From the NCBI GenBank assembly GCA_031551515.1, contig JAVBNL010000032.1, forward strand, positions 44,637 to 108,636: 64,000 bases of DNA, read 5' to 3'. Shown piece by piece: positions 25,587 to 34,420 of the stretch (positions are counted from its first letter, which is position 1; each line of letters opens with the position of its first letter). A program made the translations under genes and the position numbers. Origin of the DNA: FLUQ01 sp031551515 (GTDB lineage Bacteria; Desulfobacterota; Desulfovibrionia; Desulfovibrionales; Desulfovibrionaceae). The notes below the pieces were generated by a model. The model was not told the DNA's origin. It saw only the letters and a list, made by a program, of their open reading frames with translations, and searched no databases.

Positions 25587-26017
25587 GCCGGCATCCGTTT
25601 GTGTTCAGGCAGTTTCAGAAAAGATTCCAATATCCTGGCGGCGGCTGCCGCATCCAGCCCGGCGCGGGAGGCGGCGTTTTTTTTGCCGGCCGCGCTTTCC
25701 GCCAACAGGGTTTGCGCTTCAAAAGAACTGAGCGTTTCTTCCATCACAAAGACGGGCAGCTCAGTACGCCGCCGCAAGGAGGCGAGAAAGTTACGCACCT
25801 GGCGGACGATCAGCGTTTCCGCCCCGTCGGCCGTGCGGGGCATGCCGACCACAATCGCCTGGGGCCGCTCGGTTTCAAGGGTTTTCAGAAACTCCAGCCA
25901 GAAGCGTTCTTTGGTGGTCATGATCAACGTTTTGCGGGCGAATGCCATGCGGCCACCTTCGTCGCTGACCGCGATGCCGGTGCGCTTTGCCCCGTAATCC
26001 ACCGCCAGGTATTTCAT
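25583..26017 (-). CDS. ruvX: Holliday-junction-resolvase-like RuvX/YqgF
   Basis: 144 residues of RNase H-like fold: DYGAKRTGIAVSD opens the domain, IVVGMPRTADG and EETLSSFEA follow, and the closing Asp lies in GLDAAAAARIL. Proposed nuclease in pre-16S rRNA processing or recombination. It is coupled by four-base ATGA overlaps to the flavoprotein gene upstream and mltG downstream. Confidence 0.93.
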   Translation of the reverse strand: MKYLAVDYGAKRTGIAVSDEGGRMAFARKTLIMTTKERFWLEFLKTLETERPQAIVVGMPRTADGAETLIVRQVRNFLASLRRRTELPVFVMEETLSSFEAQTLLAESAAGKKNAASRAGLDAAAAARILESFLKLPEHKRMPA

Positions 26018-29000
26018 TCTTGCTCGTCGTCCTCTTCCGTGTCGGCCGCTGTCAGTTCAACGCTGCCCAGGGCGGCGAGATCAATGGTCCGCACGCCGTT
26101 TTCATCGGCCTTCAGAGTGCGCAGCAATTTGGGGAACTGCTTGCGCCACTCTTCGCCGTTAAGCGCCGCCGCCAGAAACTCCAGGGTATGCAGCACCTGC
26201 CGCTTTTCTTTCATGCCGATCAGCGTGCGGCTGACGCCGAGCTTGCAGGAAGGGCAGCCCACCAGCAAGGGCAGGTCCGCGCCGGTTCCCGCCGTGTTCA
26301 GGCCTTCAAAATCGCGCGAAAGCTGGCCGGCTTTTTTGGCCCGTATTTTATTGTAAATGGCGGGGCTGCTCATGGCGCCCATGCCTGATTCGCCGCAGCA
26401 GCCGGGGCTGACGCGCACGCTTGCGCCGGTCATTTCTTCCAGCGCGGCGGCGTATATTCCCCCGGCCTTGGCTTTATGCACGCCTGTCCATTCCGCATGG
26501 CAGGGGGCGTGATAGAGCAGGGTTTTGCCGGTCAAACCGGGTATGGCGGGCATATGATGCAGCAAAAACTGCACGATATCCTGATGGCTGAAGTTACCGT
26601 CGCCTGATTGCGGCAAAGAACCGGGCAAGAGCGCGCGCTCCAGGCCGTCGCGGCAAGACCCGCAGGCAGTCAGAAGGCGCTGGGGCGCAAGCCCCAGGCT
26701 TGATGCGCGTTCGCACAAACTCTGTAGCGACTTGAAGTTTACTTCCCGGGTGGCGGCATACGCGTCGTGCAGCCCGGCGGAAAGCAGGGGATAGCCGCAG
26801 CACAAGTGCTTTTCGGGCAGCAGCACGGCATAACCCGCGCGTAGGCAGAGCATGATCCCCGCCAGGCTGATGGAGCGGAAAAAGAGCCCCGCGCCGCAAC
26901 CGGGGAAAAAGAGCACCGACCCTTTGATCTCGCCTTTGGGGGCGAAAATGGAGCCTTTATCCAGGCGGATGACTTCGTGCATGTGTTTGAACCCGATCTG
27001 CGGTCCTTTGTCCGAAAAGAGCGGATTCTCGAAAATACGGCGCCACGAGGGCGGGACCATGCGCAGAAACTTGTTTTGCATGCGCTGGCCCGTGGAGGCG
27101 AGTTTCGCCATTTTGGGAACGCGGGTGGCTACGTCGCCGGCCATGTATTGCAAAATGCGCGATTTGAGCGGGTGGCCGCCCTGTTTTTCCCGCTCCAAAA
27201 TGGCGCGTGATGTGAGCGCCACTTCAGCGGAGTCGATTTTTACGGGACAGACGGCCATGCATTTGCCGCAGCCGGTGCAATGTTCCATAAGGCCGCGCAA
27301 TTCGCCGAACAAAAGCGCGTCAGCCTTGCCCGTATTGATCTGGGAGTAATAAACGGCTTCAATCAGCGCGCCCAGCACCAGGTTTTTATTACGCGGCTGA
27401 TACAAAAGCGCCGCCTCGGGGTAGTGCATGGGGCAGACCTGTTTGCATTTGCCGCAGCGGGTGCATATTTGCACGTTGGTCAAAAGGCTAATGAGGCGTT
27501 CTTTATCCTCGATGCCGCTCTGGCTGATATCTTGGATGAGACGGTTGAAGGAAAAGGTGAAAGGCGCGACCGGCAGCTCTTTTTGCGTCAACTTGGCCGG
27601 GTTCATGATATTGCGCGGGTCGGTCAGGCGTTTGACCTCGCGGATGGCGTCGATCTTTTCTTGAGAGAGAAAACCGATTTTGGTGATGCCTATGCCGTGC
27701 TCGCCGGAAACTTCGCCCCCAACCTCTTGCGCGCGGCGCATGACGCGCATGGCGGTTTGCTCCGCATTATGCAGCATTTCCGAGTCGTTGGAGTTAACGG
27801 GAATATTGACGTGGCAGTTGCCGTCGCCCGCGTGCATATGGTTGGCCACGACAATGCGGGTCGCGTGCATTTTCGCTTCGATTTTCGTGATCTTTCGAGC
27901 GAGGGCGGGGTAGCTGTCCCGCAGGGAACCGAGAAAGAGGACGGCCCGCAACTCCATTTCCTGGTCCGAGAGCTCAGCCGAAGACACTTCGCCCTTAATG
28001 ACCTTTGAAGCATAAGTAAATTCGCGGTTCAGGTCTTTTTCTTCAGCCGGAAAGCCGGGCAATCTACCCACTTCCTGCAAGGCCGCGCGAAAAGCCCGGG
28101 CCATGCACTCAAGGTTGAGTTGCTCGATAAACTCGATGAATTCCGGAATGGTGTCTACGGGCAGCACCACGTCTTCGTTGATTTTAAAGCCGGAAGTGCG
28201 TTTTGCGATGGCCGAGAGGCGGTGGCGGTCTTCCCAGAACAGCTCGGCTTCTTTGTCGTCTTTGGCTACGAACGCGGCCACGGTGCCGCCGTTGCCGCAG
28301 ATGTCGATAATCCGGGCGGCCATGTCGTCAAGAGGGGCTTCACGGTCGCTTTCAAGCTGCAGGATCAACACGGATATGGGGTCGCCCTCATGCGCTTCCG
28401 ATTTCTTTTTGTACTCTATGGCCTGCACATATTTGCTGCCGAATTCTTCCAGCGCGGTGATTTTGACCTGGTCTCCCTGTTTGCGCCCGTCGTTGCGCAG
28501 CGCGACGACGGCCTTGATGACCTGCATGGCCCTGACCATGGAACGGCCGAAAAATTCCAGCACCAGCACGCGGCGCAGAGGCATCTGCCGGTGCAGCACA
28601 AAGGTGCCTTCTATGACGATGCCGTCGACGCCTTCTTTCTGAACGCCAGGCAAACCGCCCAGCGCCTTGTTGGTCACGTCCTTGCCCAGGCCGGATTTGC
28701 GCAGGTCGGCGCCCGGCAGGCGCACCACCGTGCGTACGCCGCCGGAAATGTCGCGTACTTCGAAAACGGCGGTTTCGTCTTCCATTATCTTATGGCGGGG
28801 GTGACCTGCCCGCACTATGTCGATGATTTCGCCGGTCGGCGTAACCATGCGGTATGAGAGCAGATTGTCGATGGTGGTGCCGTACTCGAAGCACAACGGC
28901 CCGCCGGAGTTTTCAGCGATGTTGCCGCCGATGGTCGAAGCGGTCTTTGAAGCCGGGTCCACGCTGAACAACAACCCTCGCGCGGCGGCGGCCTTGATGG

Positions 29001-29646
29001 CGTCGTTGGTGATGACGCCTGCCTGGGCCGTCAGGGTACGGGCTTCCGCGTCAATGGACGTTATGGCGTTCATGCGGGTCAGCGAGAGAATAACCGTGCG
29101 CTTGCGCGCGGGGATGGCGCCGCCTGTAAGGCCTGAGGCGCCGCCGCGCGGCACCAGGGCGAATTGCATGTCATTGGCCAGCTTGACCACCGCGCTGACT
29201 TCCTCGGCTGTGGCCGGGGCCACCACCAGAAGCGGCAATTCCATGCGCAGGTCGGTTGCATCCGTTGCGCTTTCAATGCGAGAATGCGGCCGTCCGTCAA
29301 TACGGTCTTTGGGCAGCACGGCCTCCAGTCTGGCGATGACGTCCTTGCGGAAAGCCAGGTCATTGTCAAAGGCGCTCCAGAACATGGTCAGGCCTTCGGC
29401 AATGCTGTTGGCATAGTGGTGGGCGAGCGCCCGGCGCGACTGCTCAAAACGTGCGTTGACGCTGTCGCGGACCATGGCCGGGGCCACAAAAGGGTTATAG
29501 CAGACCAGAAACAGTTCGCCCGCGAGCTCCATGGTCAAGTCACGGACCGCTTCGGGCCATTCGGCGAATTCGTCGGCGTTGATCCGGAGAATACGGTTGA
29601 CCAACGACTCGGTGTCGATAGAGATATGGGGGGCTTTTTGAGGCAT
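26014..29646 (-). CDS. FAD- and [4Fe-4S]-containing oxidoreductase (D-lactate/glycolate oxidase type fusion)
   Basis: 1210 residues. The N-terminal half is a GlcD-type flavoprotein: FAD-binding PRGGASGLTGGA at about 170 and the C-terminal cap ending GEVSGEHGIGITK at about 665. Two [4Fe-4S] motifs follow, CTRCGKCKQVCP (about 727) and CTGCGKCMAVCP (about 788), then two CCG domains (CCGYP about 950, GCCGESG about 1083) like GlcF and HdrB. It fuses what are usually two subunits. Oxidation of D-lactate or a related 2-hydroxy acid with electrons to the membrane pool is the likely role; the substrate is inferred. First gene of the chain that continues with ruvX, mltG and EamA. Confidence 0.88.
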   Translation of the reverse strand: MPQKAPHISIDTESLVNRILRINADEFAEWPEAVRDLTMELAGELFLVCYNPFVAPAMVRDSVNARFEQSRRALAHHYANSIAEGLTMFWSAFDNDLAFRKDVIARLEAVLPKDRIDGRPHSRIESATDATDLRMELPLLVVAPATAEEVSAVVKLANDMQFALVPRGGASGLTGGAIPARKRTVILSLTRMNAITSIDAEARTLTAQAGVITNDAIKAAAARGLLFSVDPASKTASTIGGNIAENSGGPLCFEYGTTIDNLLSYRMVTPTGEIIDIVRAGHPRHKIMEDETAVFEVRDISGGVRTVVRLPGADLRKSGLGKDVTNKALGGLPGVQKEGVDGIVIEGTFVLHRQMPLRRVLVLEFFGRSMVRAMQVIKAVVALRNDGRKQGDQVKITALEEFGSKYVQAIEYKKKSEAHEGDPISVLILQLESDREAPLDDMAARIIDICGNGGTVAAFVAKDDKEAELFWEDRHRLSAIAKRTSGFKINEDVVLPVDTIPEFIEFIEQLNLECMARAFRAALQEVGRLPGFPAEEKDLNREFTYASKVIKGEVSSAELSDQEMELRAVLFLGSLRDSYPALARKITKIEAKMHATRIVVANHMHAGDGNCHVNIPVNSNDSEMLHNAEQTAMRVMRRAQEVGGEVSGEHGIGITKIGFLSQEKIDAIREVKRLTDPRNIMNPAKLTQKELPVAPFTFSFNRLIQDISQSGIEDKERLISLLTNVQICTRCGKCKQVCPMHYPEAALLYQPRNKNLVLGALIEAVYYSQINTGKADALLFGELRGLMEHCTGCGKCMAVCPVKIDSAEVALTSRAILEREKQGGHPLKSRILQYMAGDVATRVPKMAKLASTGQRMQNKFLRMVPPSWRRIFENPLFSDKGPQIGFKHMHEVIRLDKGSIFAPKGEIKGSVLFFPGCGAGLFFRSISLAGIMLCLRAGYAVLLPEKHLCCGYPLLSAGLHDAYAATREVNFKSLQSLCERASSLGLAPQRLLTACGSCRDGLERALLPGSLPQSGDGNFSHQDIVQFLLHHMPAIPGLTGKTLLYHAPCHAEWTGVHKAKAGGIYAAALEEMTGASVRVSPGCCGESGMGAMSSPAIYNKIRAKKAGQLSRDFEGLNTAGTGADLPLLVGCPSCKLGVSRTLIGMKEKRQVLHTLEFLAAALNGEEWRKQFPKLLRTLKADENGVRTIDLAALGSVELTAADTEEDDEQE

Positions 29647-29741
29647 GAAATCATTCCTGTCTATATGGCTCGGAACTGATAAATATAACCATTTGCCCGG
29701 TAATTGACAAGCCGGACCCGCTTCATCAAGGTGCTGATTTT

Positions 29742-30662
29742 ATGAGTGATTTGACGACAGCATATCTCGCTCCGGAAGGGTATGAAACGCCCCTGCGTGA
29801 GGAACTTGCCGCCAAAGGGGCGGATATTTTATGGCGGCGCGGCAGGTTGTTCGGCGTATCCGGTCCGCGCATCCACGCGGCCTGGGCGCAAAACGTCTGG
29901 CTGAATCCCGAGTTTATTTCTATCACGTCCATTGGCGGGGGCATCAAGGCTCTGCGCGATAAGCAGCGTAACTGGGCGTTGTTGCCGGACGCTCTCTACC
30001 GCCGTGCCAGCTTGATCCAGCAAGGGCTGCCCGCAGTGGCGCGCCGGCCTTTTGTCTTCGGAACGCCGGCGCCGGTATCGCCCATGGGAGGCTGGATGCT
30101 GTGGGATGCGAACACAATTTTGGCTTCCAGTGAGTGTTCCAGTTCTTTTCCTCACGGTGAAATTCATTTTGCGGAAAATACAGTGGATCCGCCCAGCAGG
30201 GCGTATCTGAAACTTTGGGAAGTGTTCACGCTAACCGGTCGGCATCCCGGCCCAGGTGATTTGTGCCTTGATCTCGGCAGCGCCCCCGGCGGCTGGACAT
30301 GGGTTTTGGCAACGTTGGGCGCCCATGTCTTCAGCGTGGATAAAGCCCCACTGGCTCCTCATGTGGAAAGCATGCCTCTCGTTAATCATTGCGCACGAAG
30401 CAGCGCCTTTGGCCTTGACCCTACCGGGGTGGGGAAAGTGGATTGGCTTTTCTGTGATGTGGTTTGCTATCCATCCCGGCTTTTAGACTTTGTTACACGT
30501 TGGATATCTCATAATACATGTTGTAACTTTGTATGCACAATTAAATTTCAAAAAGAGACAGATCATGAAACTTCTTTATGTTTTGAAAATATAGAGAAAT
30601 CTTCTTTGATTCATCTATATCAGAATAAACATGAACTCACATGGATTCGTTTCGGGGTATAG
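29742..30662 (+). CDS. RlmM/FtsJ-like 2'-O-ribose methyltransferase
   Basis: 306 residues. The C-terminal half is an FtsJ-type domain: SAM loop CLDLGSAPGGWTW, acidic VDKAPL, DWLFCDVV, and catalytic Lys in CTIKFQ. The N-terminal half resembles the THUMP-like part of RlmM, which methylates C2498 of 23S rRNA, so an rRNA target is likely. From about 30480 the DNA becomes strongly AT-rich while the frame stays open and the catalytic Lys is kept. No clear terminator follows. Confidence 0.75.
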   Translation: MSDLTTAYLAPEGYETPLREELAAKGADILWRRGRLFGVSGPRIHAAWAQNVWLNPEFISITSIGGGIKALRDKQRNWALLPDALYRRASLIQQGLPAVARRPFVFGTPAPVSPMGGWMLWDANTILASSECSSSFPHGEIHFAENTVDPPSRAYLKLWEVFTLTGRHPGPGDLCLDLGSAPGGWTWVLATLGAHVFSVDKAPLAPHVESMPLVNHCARSSAFGLDPTGVGKVDWLFCDVVCYPSRLLDFVTRWISHNTCCNFVCTIKFQKETDHETSLCFENIEKSSLIHLYQNKHELTWIRFGV

Positions 30663-30885
30663 ATTAATGGTTATCTTATCGTTTCTTAATTTTAACTGCA
30701 ACAGTAGTGCAAAAATTATTAAAAAAAATGCTGGTCATGTATCCTGAAGCTATGCTAATTATATATCAATCTTGCCGGTAATTGGAAATTATATGAACTG
30801 AGCGGGATTCATTTATTTTGAAACCGTTATGAGAATGGCATTTCGCAGATAGCGAAAGGATTCGGGTAACAGAGCGGGGGTTTTT
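30663..30885. other. AT-rich intergenic stretch
   Basis: 223 bases with no gene I can support and base composition far more AT-rich than the flanks. It continues the AT-rich end of the preceding gene and leads into the MucR gene. It may hold the MucR promoter; no single element stands out. Confidence 0.5.
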
Positions 30886-31284
30886 ATGGAAGAACATGTT
30901 CGACAAGCATTGGAAATCGTAAAAGCACAAGCCGGTTTTCGTATTATGACCGAAGAAGAAATCAGCTCTATGGTGCAAGGGCTTTCTATTGCCATATCCC
31001 GCATGATCGCCTCTCCCGAAGGGGAAGGGGAGCAGGGGATCGAGAGAAGCGCCGCTGACCGGACGCCCCGTGATAATGCAATTATTTGTCTGGAGTGTCA
31101 GAATGCCTTTAAGATGCTGACTCGTAAGCATATGATGTCTCATGGCCTGACTCCCGCCGAGTACCGTGAAAAATGGGGGTACGCCAAAAACGCCCCTTTG
31201 GTGTGTAAATCGTTGCAACGTCAGCGTCGTAAGAAAATGAAAGATATGAAGCTTTGGGAAAAACGCCGTAAACCGGCTGCGTAA
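30886..31284 (+). CDS. Ros/MucR-family transcriptional regulator
   Basis: 132 residues. The C-terminal part carries the prokaryotic zinc-finger signature: ICLECQNAFKMLTRKHMMSHGL followed by TPAEYREKWG, as in Ros and MucR. Those proteins repress exopolysaccharide, motility or cell-cycle genes in alphaproteobacteria, and several copies are usual in Desulfovibrio. A basic tail (RRKKMKD) should help DNA binding. Single gene with its own terminator; targets unknown. Confidence 0.88.
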   Translation: MEEHVRQALEIVKAQAGFRIMTEEEISSMVQGLSIAISRMIASPEGEGEQGIERSAADRTPRDNAIICLECQNAFKMLTRKHMMSHGLTPAEYREKWGYAKNAPLVCKSLQRQRRKKMKDMKLWEKRRKPAA

Positions 31285-31301
31285 TGCGCTTTGTTTTTTT
31301 G

Positions 31302-31335
31302 AAAGATGCCGGGCTGTTGCTTGGCATCTTTTTTT
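31302..31335 (+). terminator. Terminator after the MucR gene
   Basis: A nine-bp stem (AAAGATGCC with GGCATCTTT) with a 12-base loop, running into a long T-run. Confidence 0.85.
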
Positions 31336-31365
31336 GCGCGCGGGGGTACCTTGACTTTTATTTTT

Positions 31366-31385
31366 AATAATAGTTATTGATAATA
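31366..31385. promoter_or_regulatory. Possible PerR/Fur-type operator upstream of the regulator gene
   Basis: Two overlapping AT palindromes, AATAA-TAG-TTATT and TATT-GAT-AATA, lie 15-34 bases before the PerR-like start. PerR and Fur boxes are AT-rich palindromes of this general form, so autoregulation is plausible. AT-rich sequence alone makes this a weak call. Confidence 0.35.
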
Positions 31386-31399
31386 GAAAAAGGATACCT

Positions 31400-31789
31400 A
31401 TGGAACGGCAATGCAGAACCACACGGCAACGGCTAGTTATTCTGGAAAAGCTCCGCGGGGTAACTTCACACCCCACAGCGGATGAAATTTACAGTATGAC
31501 CCGCGAGCGTCTGCCTCGCGTCAGCCTGGGCACCGTATACCGCAACCTCGATCTTCTTGCACGGCAAGGGGAGATCGCCTGCCTGGAAAATGCTGGTTTT
31601 CAAAAGCGCTTTGACGGCAACACAGAGCCGCATCATCATGTGCGCTGCCGCATCTGCGGGCGCGTTGCGGACGTTCCGGCGCGTTTTGATTTGCCCAGCG
31701 CTTCCGGCGTGAAAGTTGACGGTTTTATGTTGACGGGCGTTCGCCTGGAATTTGAAGGGCTGTGCAGCGACTGCGCTTCTTCCCACTGA
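31400..31789 (+). CDS. Fur-family regulator, PerR type
   Basis: 129 residues. The winged-helix part ends with SLGTVYRNLDLLARQGEI, the Fur-family recognition helix. Metal ligands include EPHHHVRC and two Cys pairs (CRIC and CSDC) for a structural zinc. The short N-terminus and position directly upstream of a rubredoxin gene favour a peroxide-sensing PerR rather than Fur. ATG 31400 follows AAAGGA. It is followed after 16 bases by rubredoxin on the same transcript. Confidence 0.88.
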   Translation: MERQCRTTRQRLVILEKLRGVTSHPTADEIYSMTRERLPRVSLGTVYRNLDLLARQGEIACLENAGFQKRFDGNTEPHHHVRCRICGRVADVPARFDLPSASGVKVDGFMLTGVRLEFEGLCSDCASSH

Positions 31790-31805
31790 CGCGCATGGAG
31801 GGCAT

Positions 31806-31991
31806 ATGAGCGACCCTAAAGAAATGTACCGCTGCGGCACTGTGAACTGCGGGTATATATACGACCCTGAACGGGGTGACAAAAAGGGAAAGATCGCCAA
31901 AGGCGTTCGTTTTGTCGACCTGCCTGATGACTGGCGCTGCCCCGTGTGCGGCGTCGGCAAAAAAGCTTTTACCCCCATGATGCCCGCTTGA
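31806..31991 (+). CDS. Rubredoxin, type 2 (CX4C variant)
   Basis: 61 residues, one Fe(Cys)4 site. The second pair is the normal CPVC, but the first reads C-GTVN-C, four residues apart instead of two, followed by GYIYDPE. A CX4C spacing is known for rubredoxin-2 of Desulfovibrio desulfuricans (recalled, not checked). Such rubredoxins donate electrons to oxygen-detoxifying enzymes. GGAGGG precedes ATG 31806. Cotranscribed with the PerR-like gene. Confidence 0.92.
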   Translation: MSDPKEMYRCGTVNCGYIYDPERGDKKGKIAKGVRFVDLPDDWRCPVCGVGKKAFTPMMPA

Positions 31992-32015
31992 GCGGGTGGT
32001 GTAAGAGCATTCTTT

Positions 32016-32037
32016 GGACGGTTCCGTCCTGATTTTC
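32016..32037 (+). terminator. Terminator after rubredoxin
   Basis: GGACGG-TT-CCGTCC stem followed by TGATTTT. A second small stem, CCCGCT-TG-AGCGGG, overlaps the rubredoxin stop at 31983-31996. Confidence 0.6.
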
Positions 32038-32054
32038 TGCCTATTCAGTTCGCG

Positions 32055-34376
32055 CTACATGGTGTCGGGTTTGACCGGCAGCGTGATGATAAACGTGCTG
32101 CCCCGCCCGTATTCCGATGTGACGGCCATATTGCCGCCGTGGTTGCTGGTGACGATGAAATAAGAAACAGGCAACCCCAGGCCCGTGCCTTCTCCCGCCG
32201 CTTTAGTGGTGAAAAAAGGCTCGAATATTCTGCGCCGGACATCTTCGCGCATGCCGGGGCCGTTGTCGGTAACCTCTATGTGCACCTCGCCCCGTTCAGC
32301 CTCAGCCCGAATGGTGATAGCGGGCTGGTCGGTTCGGCCGGGGCCGCGTTGCGGCATGGCCTGGGCCGCATTTTTGAACAGATTGAGAAACACCTGTTGC
32401 AGTTCGGTGGCGGAGCAGACAACCTCGGGCAGGTCAGGGGCGTAGTGCTCAATAATTTCTATATGTCTAAAATCATATTGTTTTTTTAGGTCATAATCGT
32501 TGGCTGCCAGCTCCAGCGTACGGCTGACCAACTGGGGAATGGAGACGGGCGCGCGCATAGTGTCGCTGCGGCGGCTGAACTCGAGCATATTGCTGACAAT
32601 GGAGGCGGCTCGCGCCCCCGACTCTCGAATGCCTTCAAGAAAGCGGATAATGTCGCGCTGCTCCATATAGGCGCGGATAGTCCGCATGTCGCAGCCGACT
32701 TGTTCGCAAGCGGCGATGTTTGGCGGCAGGTCAGGGTCAAGGCGGCGTAAAATGTTTTGCGCCCCTTGCAAAATGCCCCCGAGCGGGTTGTTGATCTCGT
32801 GTGCCATGCCCGCGGCCAGCCCGCCCACAGAGAGCATTTTTTCCGTCTGGACCATGATCTCTTCCATATTAACGCGTTCCGTTATGTCGTCGATGCGGAC
32901 GATGGCGTTATATGTGCCGTACATGACGACCGGATAAATAACGATGTCATGATAGCGTGAGCCGGAAGGGGCGGAGGTGGAAAGGCGTTTGAGCGTTATC
33001 GTCTGCTCTTCCGCAATGGCGCGGCGTATGTCGTGCTGCAGGAAGCTGAACTCCGGCATGATGCTGCTGAAAAGGTGATTGATCGCTTCACTGCGGCTTT
33101 TCCCGGTGTCATGCACGGCGGTGCTGTTCCACAGGGTGACGCGCCCGGCCTTGTTCACGCCGATTATACGTGAAGGCATGGCGTTCAGCACGTTATCCAG
33201 CGTGGTCTTCGCCTCCCACACATAGTCTTCGAAAATCTTCCGGTCCGTAATGTCGGTATTCGCGCCGGCCATGCGGTACGCCTTGCCGGATTCGTCCCAC
33301 AGGCAAAGGCCGCGCGTGTGTATCCAGCGGTACGAGCCGTTGCTGTGCTGCAGGCGGTATTCAAACTGAAATTCGTCGACCAGGCCTTTCTGGTAGTCAT
33401 GGATTTTCTTTCGCAGCCATTCCTGGTCTTCGGGGGCCACGCGAGAAAACCATTCCGCAATGGCATTGGGCATTTCATCGTCCGCATAGCCGAGCATGGC
33501 TTTCCAGCGCGGAGAAAAATAAATGGCGTTAGAGAGCAAATCCCAATCCCAAAAGCCGTCATTGCTGCCCTGCATGGCCAGAGAATAGCGCTCTTCACTG
33601 ATGCGCAGGGCTTCTTTTATACGGGTTCCGGCGGCGATTTCAGTTTGCAGTTGCTCGTGAATATGCTGCAGCTCGGCTTCGCGCAGTTCCAAATTGTTGC
33701 TCATGCGGGAAAAGCAGGTGGCGATGGGCGCGAGTTCTGTAAGGGGTAGCGCGGGGGCGGTCGTAAAATCGCCTTTCGCCGCGTTGCTTACCGTTTGTTC
33801 CAGGGCGCGCAGCGGTTTGTTCAAAAAGGTGCGTATCAGCGCGCCTGTGACCGAGAAAATCGTCAGCGCGGTAATCAGCGTAATAATGATACTTGCTTGC
33901 AAAATGGCGTTGCGATTCCGCAACTGCTCATGCAGCGAAAAAATAAGATGTACCCTGCCGGCCGGGGCATTCGCGAAGATGATGTCTTTTTGGCGTTCAA
34001 TGCGGTCGGCCGTATGGGCGTTTTTCACAAACCCGTATAATATCCTGCCGCGTGCGTCCTCAACGCGTATTTCATCGACAAGGCTGTTTATGCTGAACAT
34101 GGAGCAGAGCTCTTCAACGCGCATCGCGTTGCCGCTTGCCAATGGAGAGGCCAGCATGGTGCTGAGTTTGTCGGTGAGAACCGTAATTTTCCTTTCGGAT
34201 GAAGAAAGAATCTTACGGGATTGGTACGTATAAAAGAAGAAAGAAAAGGATGCGGTAACAACGGTGACTATTATAAGAAGACTGATTGTGATGTTTCTGG
34301 CGATAGATCTGTTTTTCAGAAAAGACAAAAAAGAAAAAAGGCTATTGTTTTCAATAGAGTTGCTGTCATGAGGCAT
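32055..34376 (-). CDS. Membrane-bound PAS sensor histidine kinase
   Basis: 773 residues. Two membrane helices (about 28-50 and 160-182) enclose a periplasmic sensor region. A HAMP-like segment, a PAS domain with PAC motif (WIHTRGLCLWDESG), a second PAS (about 395-500), a HisKA box MAHEINNPLGG and an HATPase with NLFKNAAQAM, DNGPGM and GTGLGL follow. It should autophosphorylate and pass phosphate to a response regulator, but none is adjacent. No strong ribosome site precedes ATG 34376. Confidence 0.93.
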   Translation of the reverse strand: MPHDSNSIENNSLFSFLSFLKNRSIARNITISLLIIVTVVTASFSFFFYTYQSRKILSSSERKITVLTDKLSTMLASPLASGNAMRVEELCSMFSINSLVDEIRVEDARGRILYGFVKNAHTADRIERQKDIIFANAPAGRVHLIFSLHEQLRNRNAILQASIIITLITALTIFSVTGALIRTFLNKPLRALEQTVSNAAKGDFTTAPALPLTELAPIATCFSRMSNNLELREAELQHIHEQLQTEIAAGTRIKEALRISEERYSLAMQGSNDGFWDWDLLSNAIYFSPRWKAMLGYADDEMPNAIAEWFSRVAPEDQEWLRKKIHDYQKGLVDEFQFEYRLQHSNGSYRWIHTRGLCLWDESGKAYRMAGANTDITDRKIFEDYVWEAKTTLDNVLNAMPSRIIGVNKAGRVTLWNSTAVHDTGKSRSEAINHLFSSIMPEFSFLQHDIRRAIAEEQTITLKRLSTSAPSGSRYHDIVIYPVVMYGTYNAIVRIDDITERVNMEEIMVQTEKMLSVGGLAAGMAHEINNPLGGILQGAQNILRRLDPDLPPNIAACEQVGCDMRTIRAYMEQRDIIRFLEGIRESGARAASIVSNMLEFSRRSDTMRAPVSIPQLVSRTLELAANDYDLKKQYDFRHIEIIEHYAPDLPEVVCSATELQQVFLNLFKNAAQAMPQRGPGRTDQPAITIRAEAERGEVHIEVTDNGPGMREDVRRRIFEPFFTTKAAGEGTGLGLPVSYFIVTSNHGGNMAVTSEYGRGSTFIITLPVKPDTM

Positions 34377-34420
34377 ATGTGCAGCCTTGATGGATATTCA
34401 CTAAGTCTTATGGCGCCGGG

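Noticed and set aside
29742..31284. Genomic island around the AT-rich stretch
   Set aside because: No integrase, tRNA, direct repeat or mobile gene was found; only composition differs, so it is kept as a composition anomaly.
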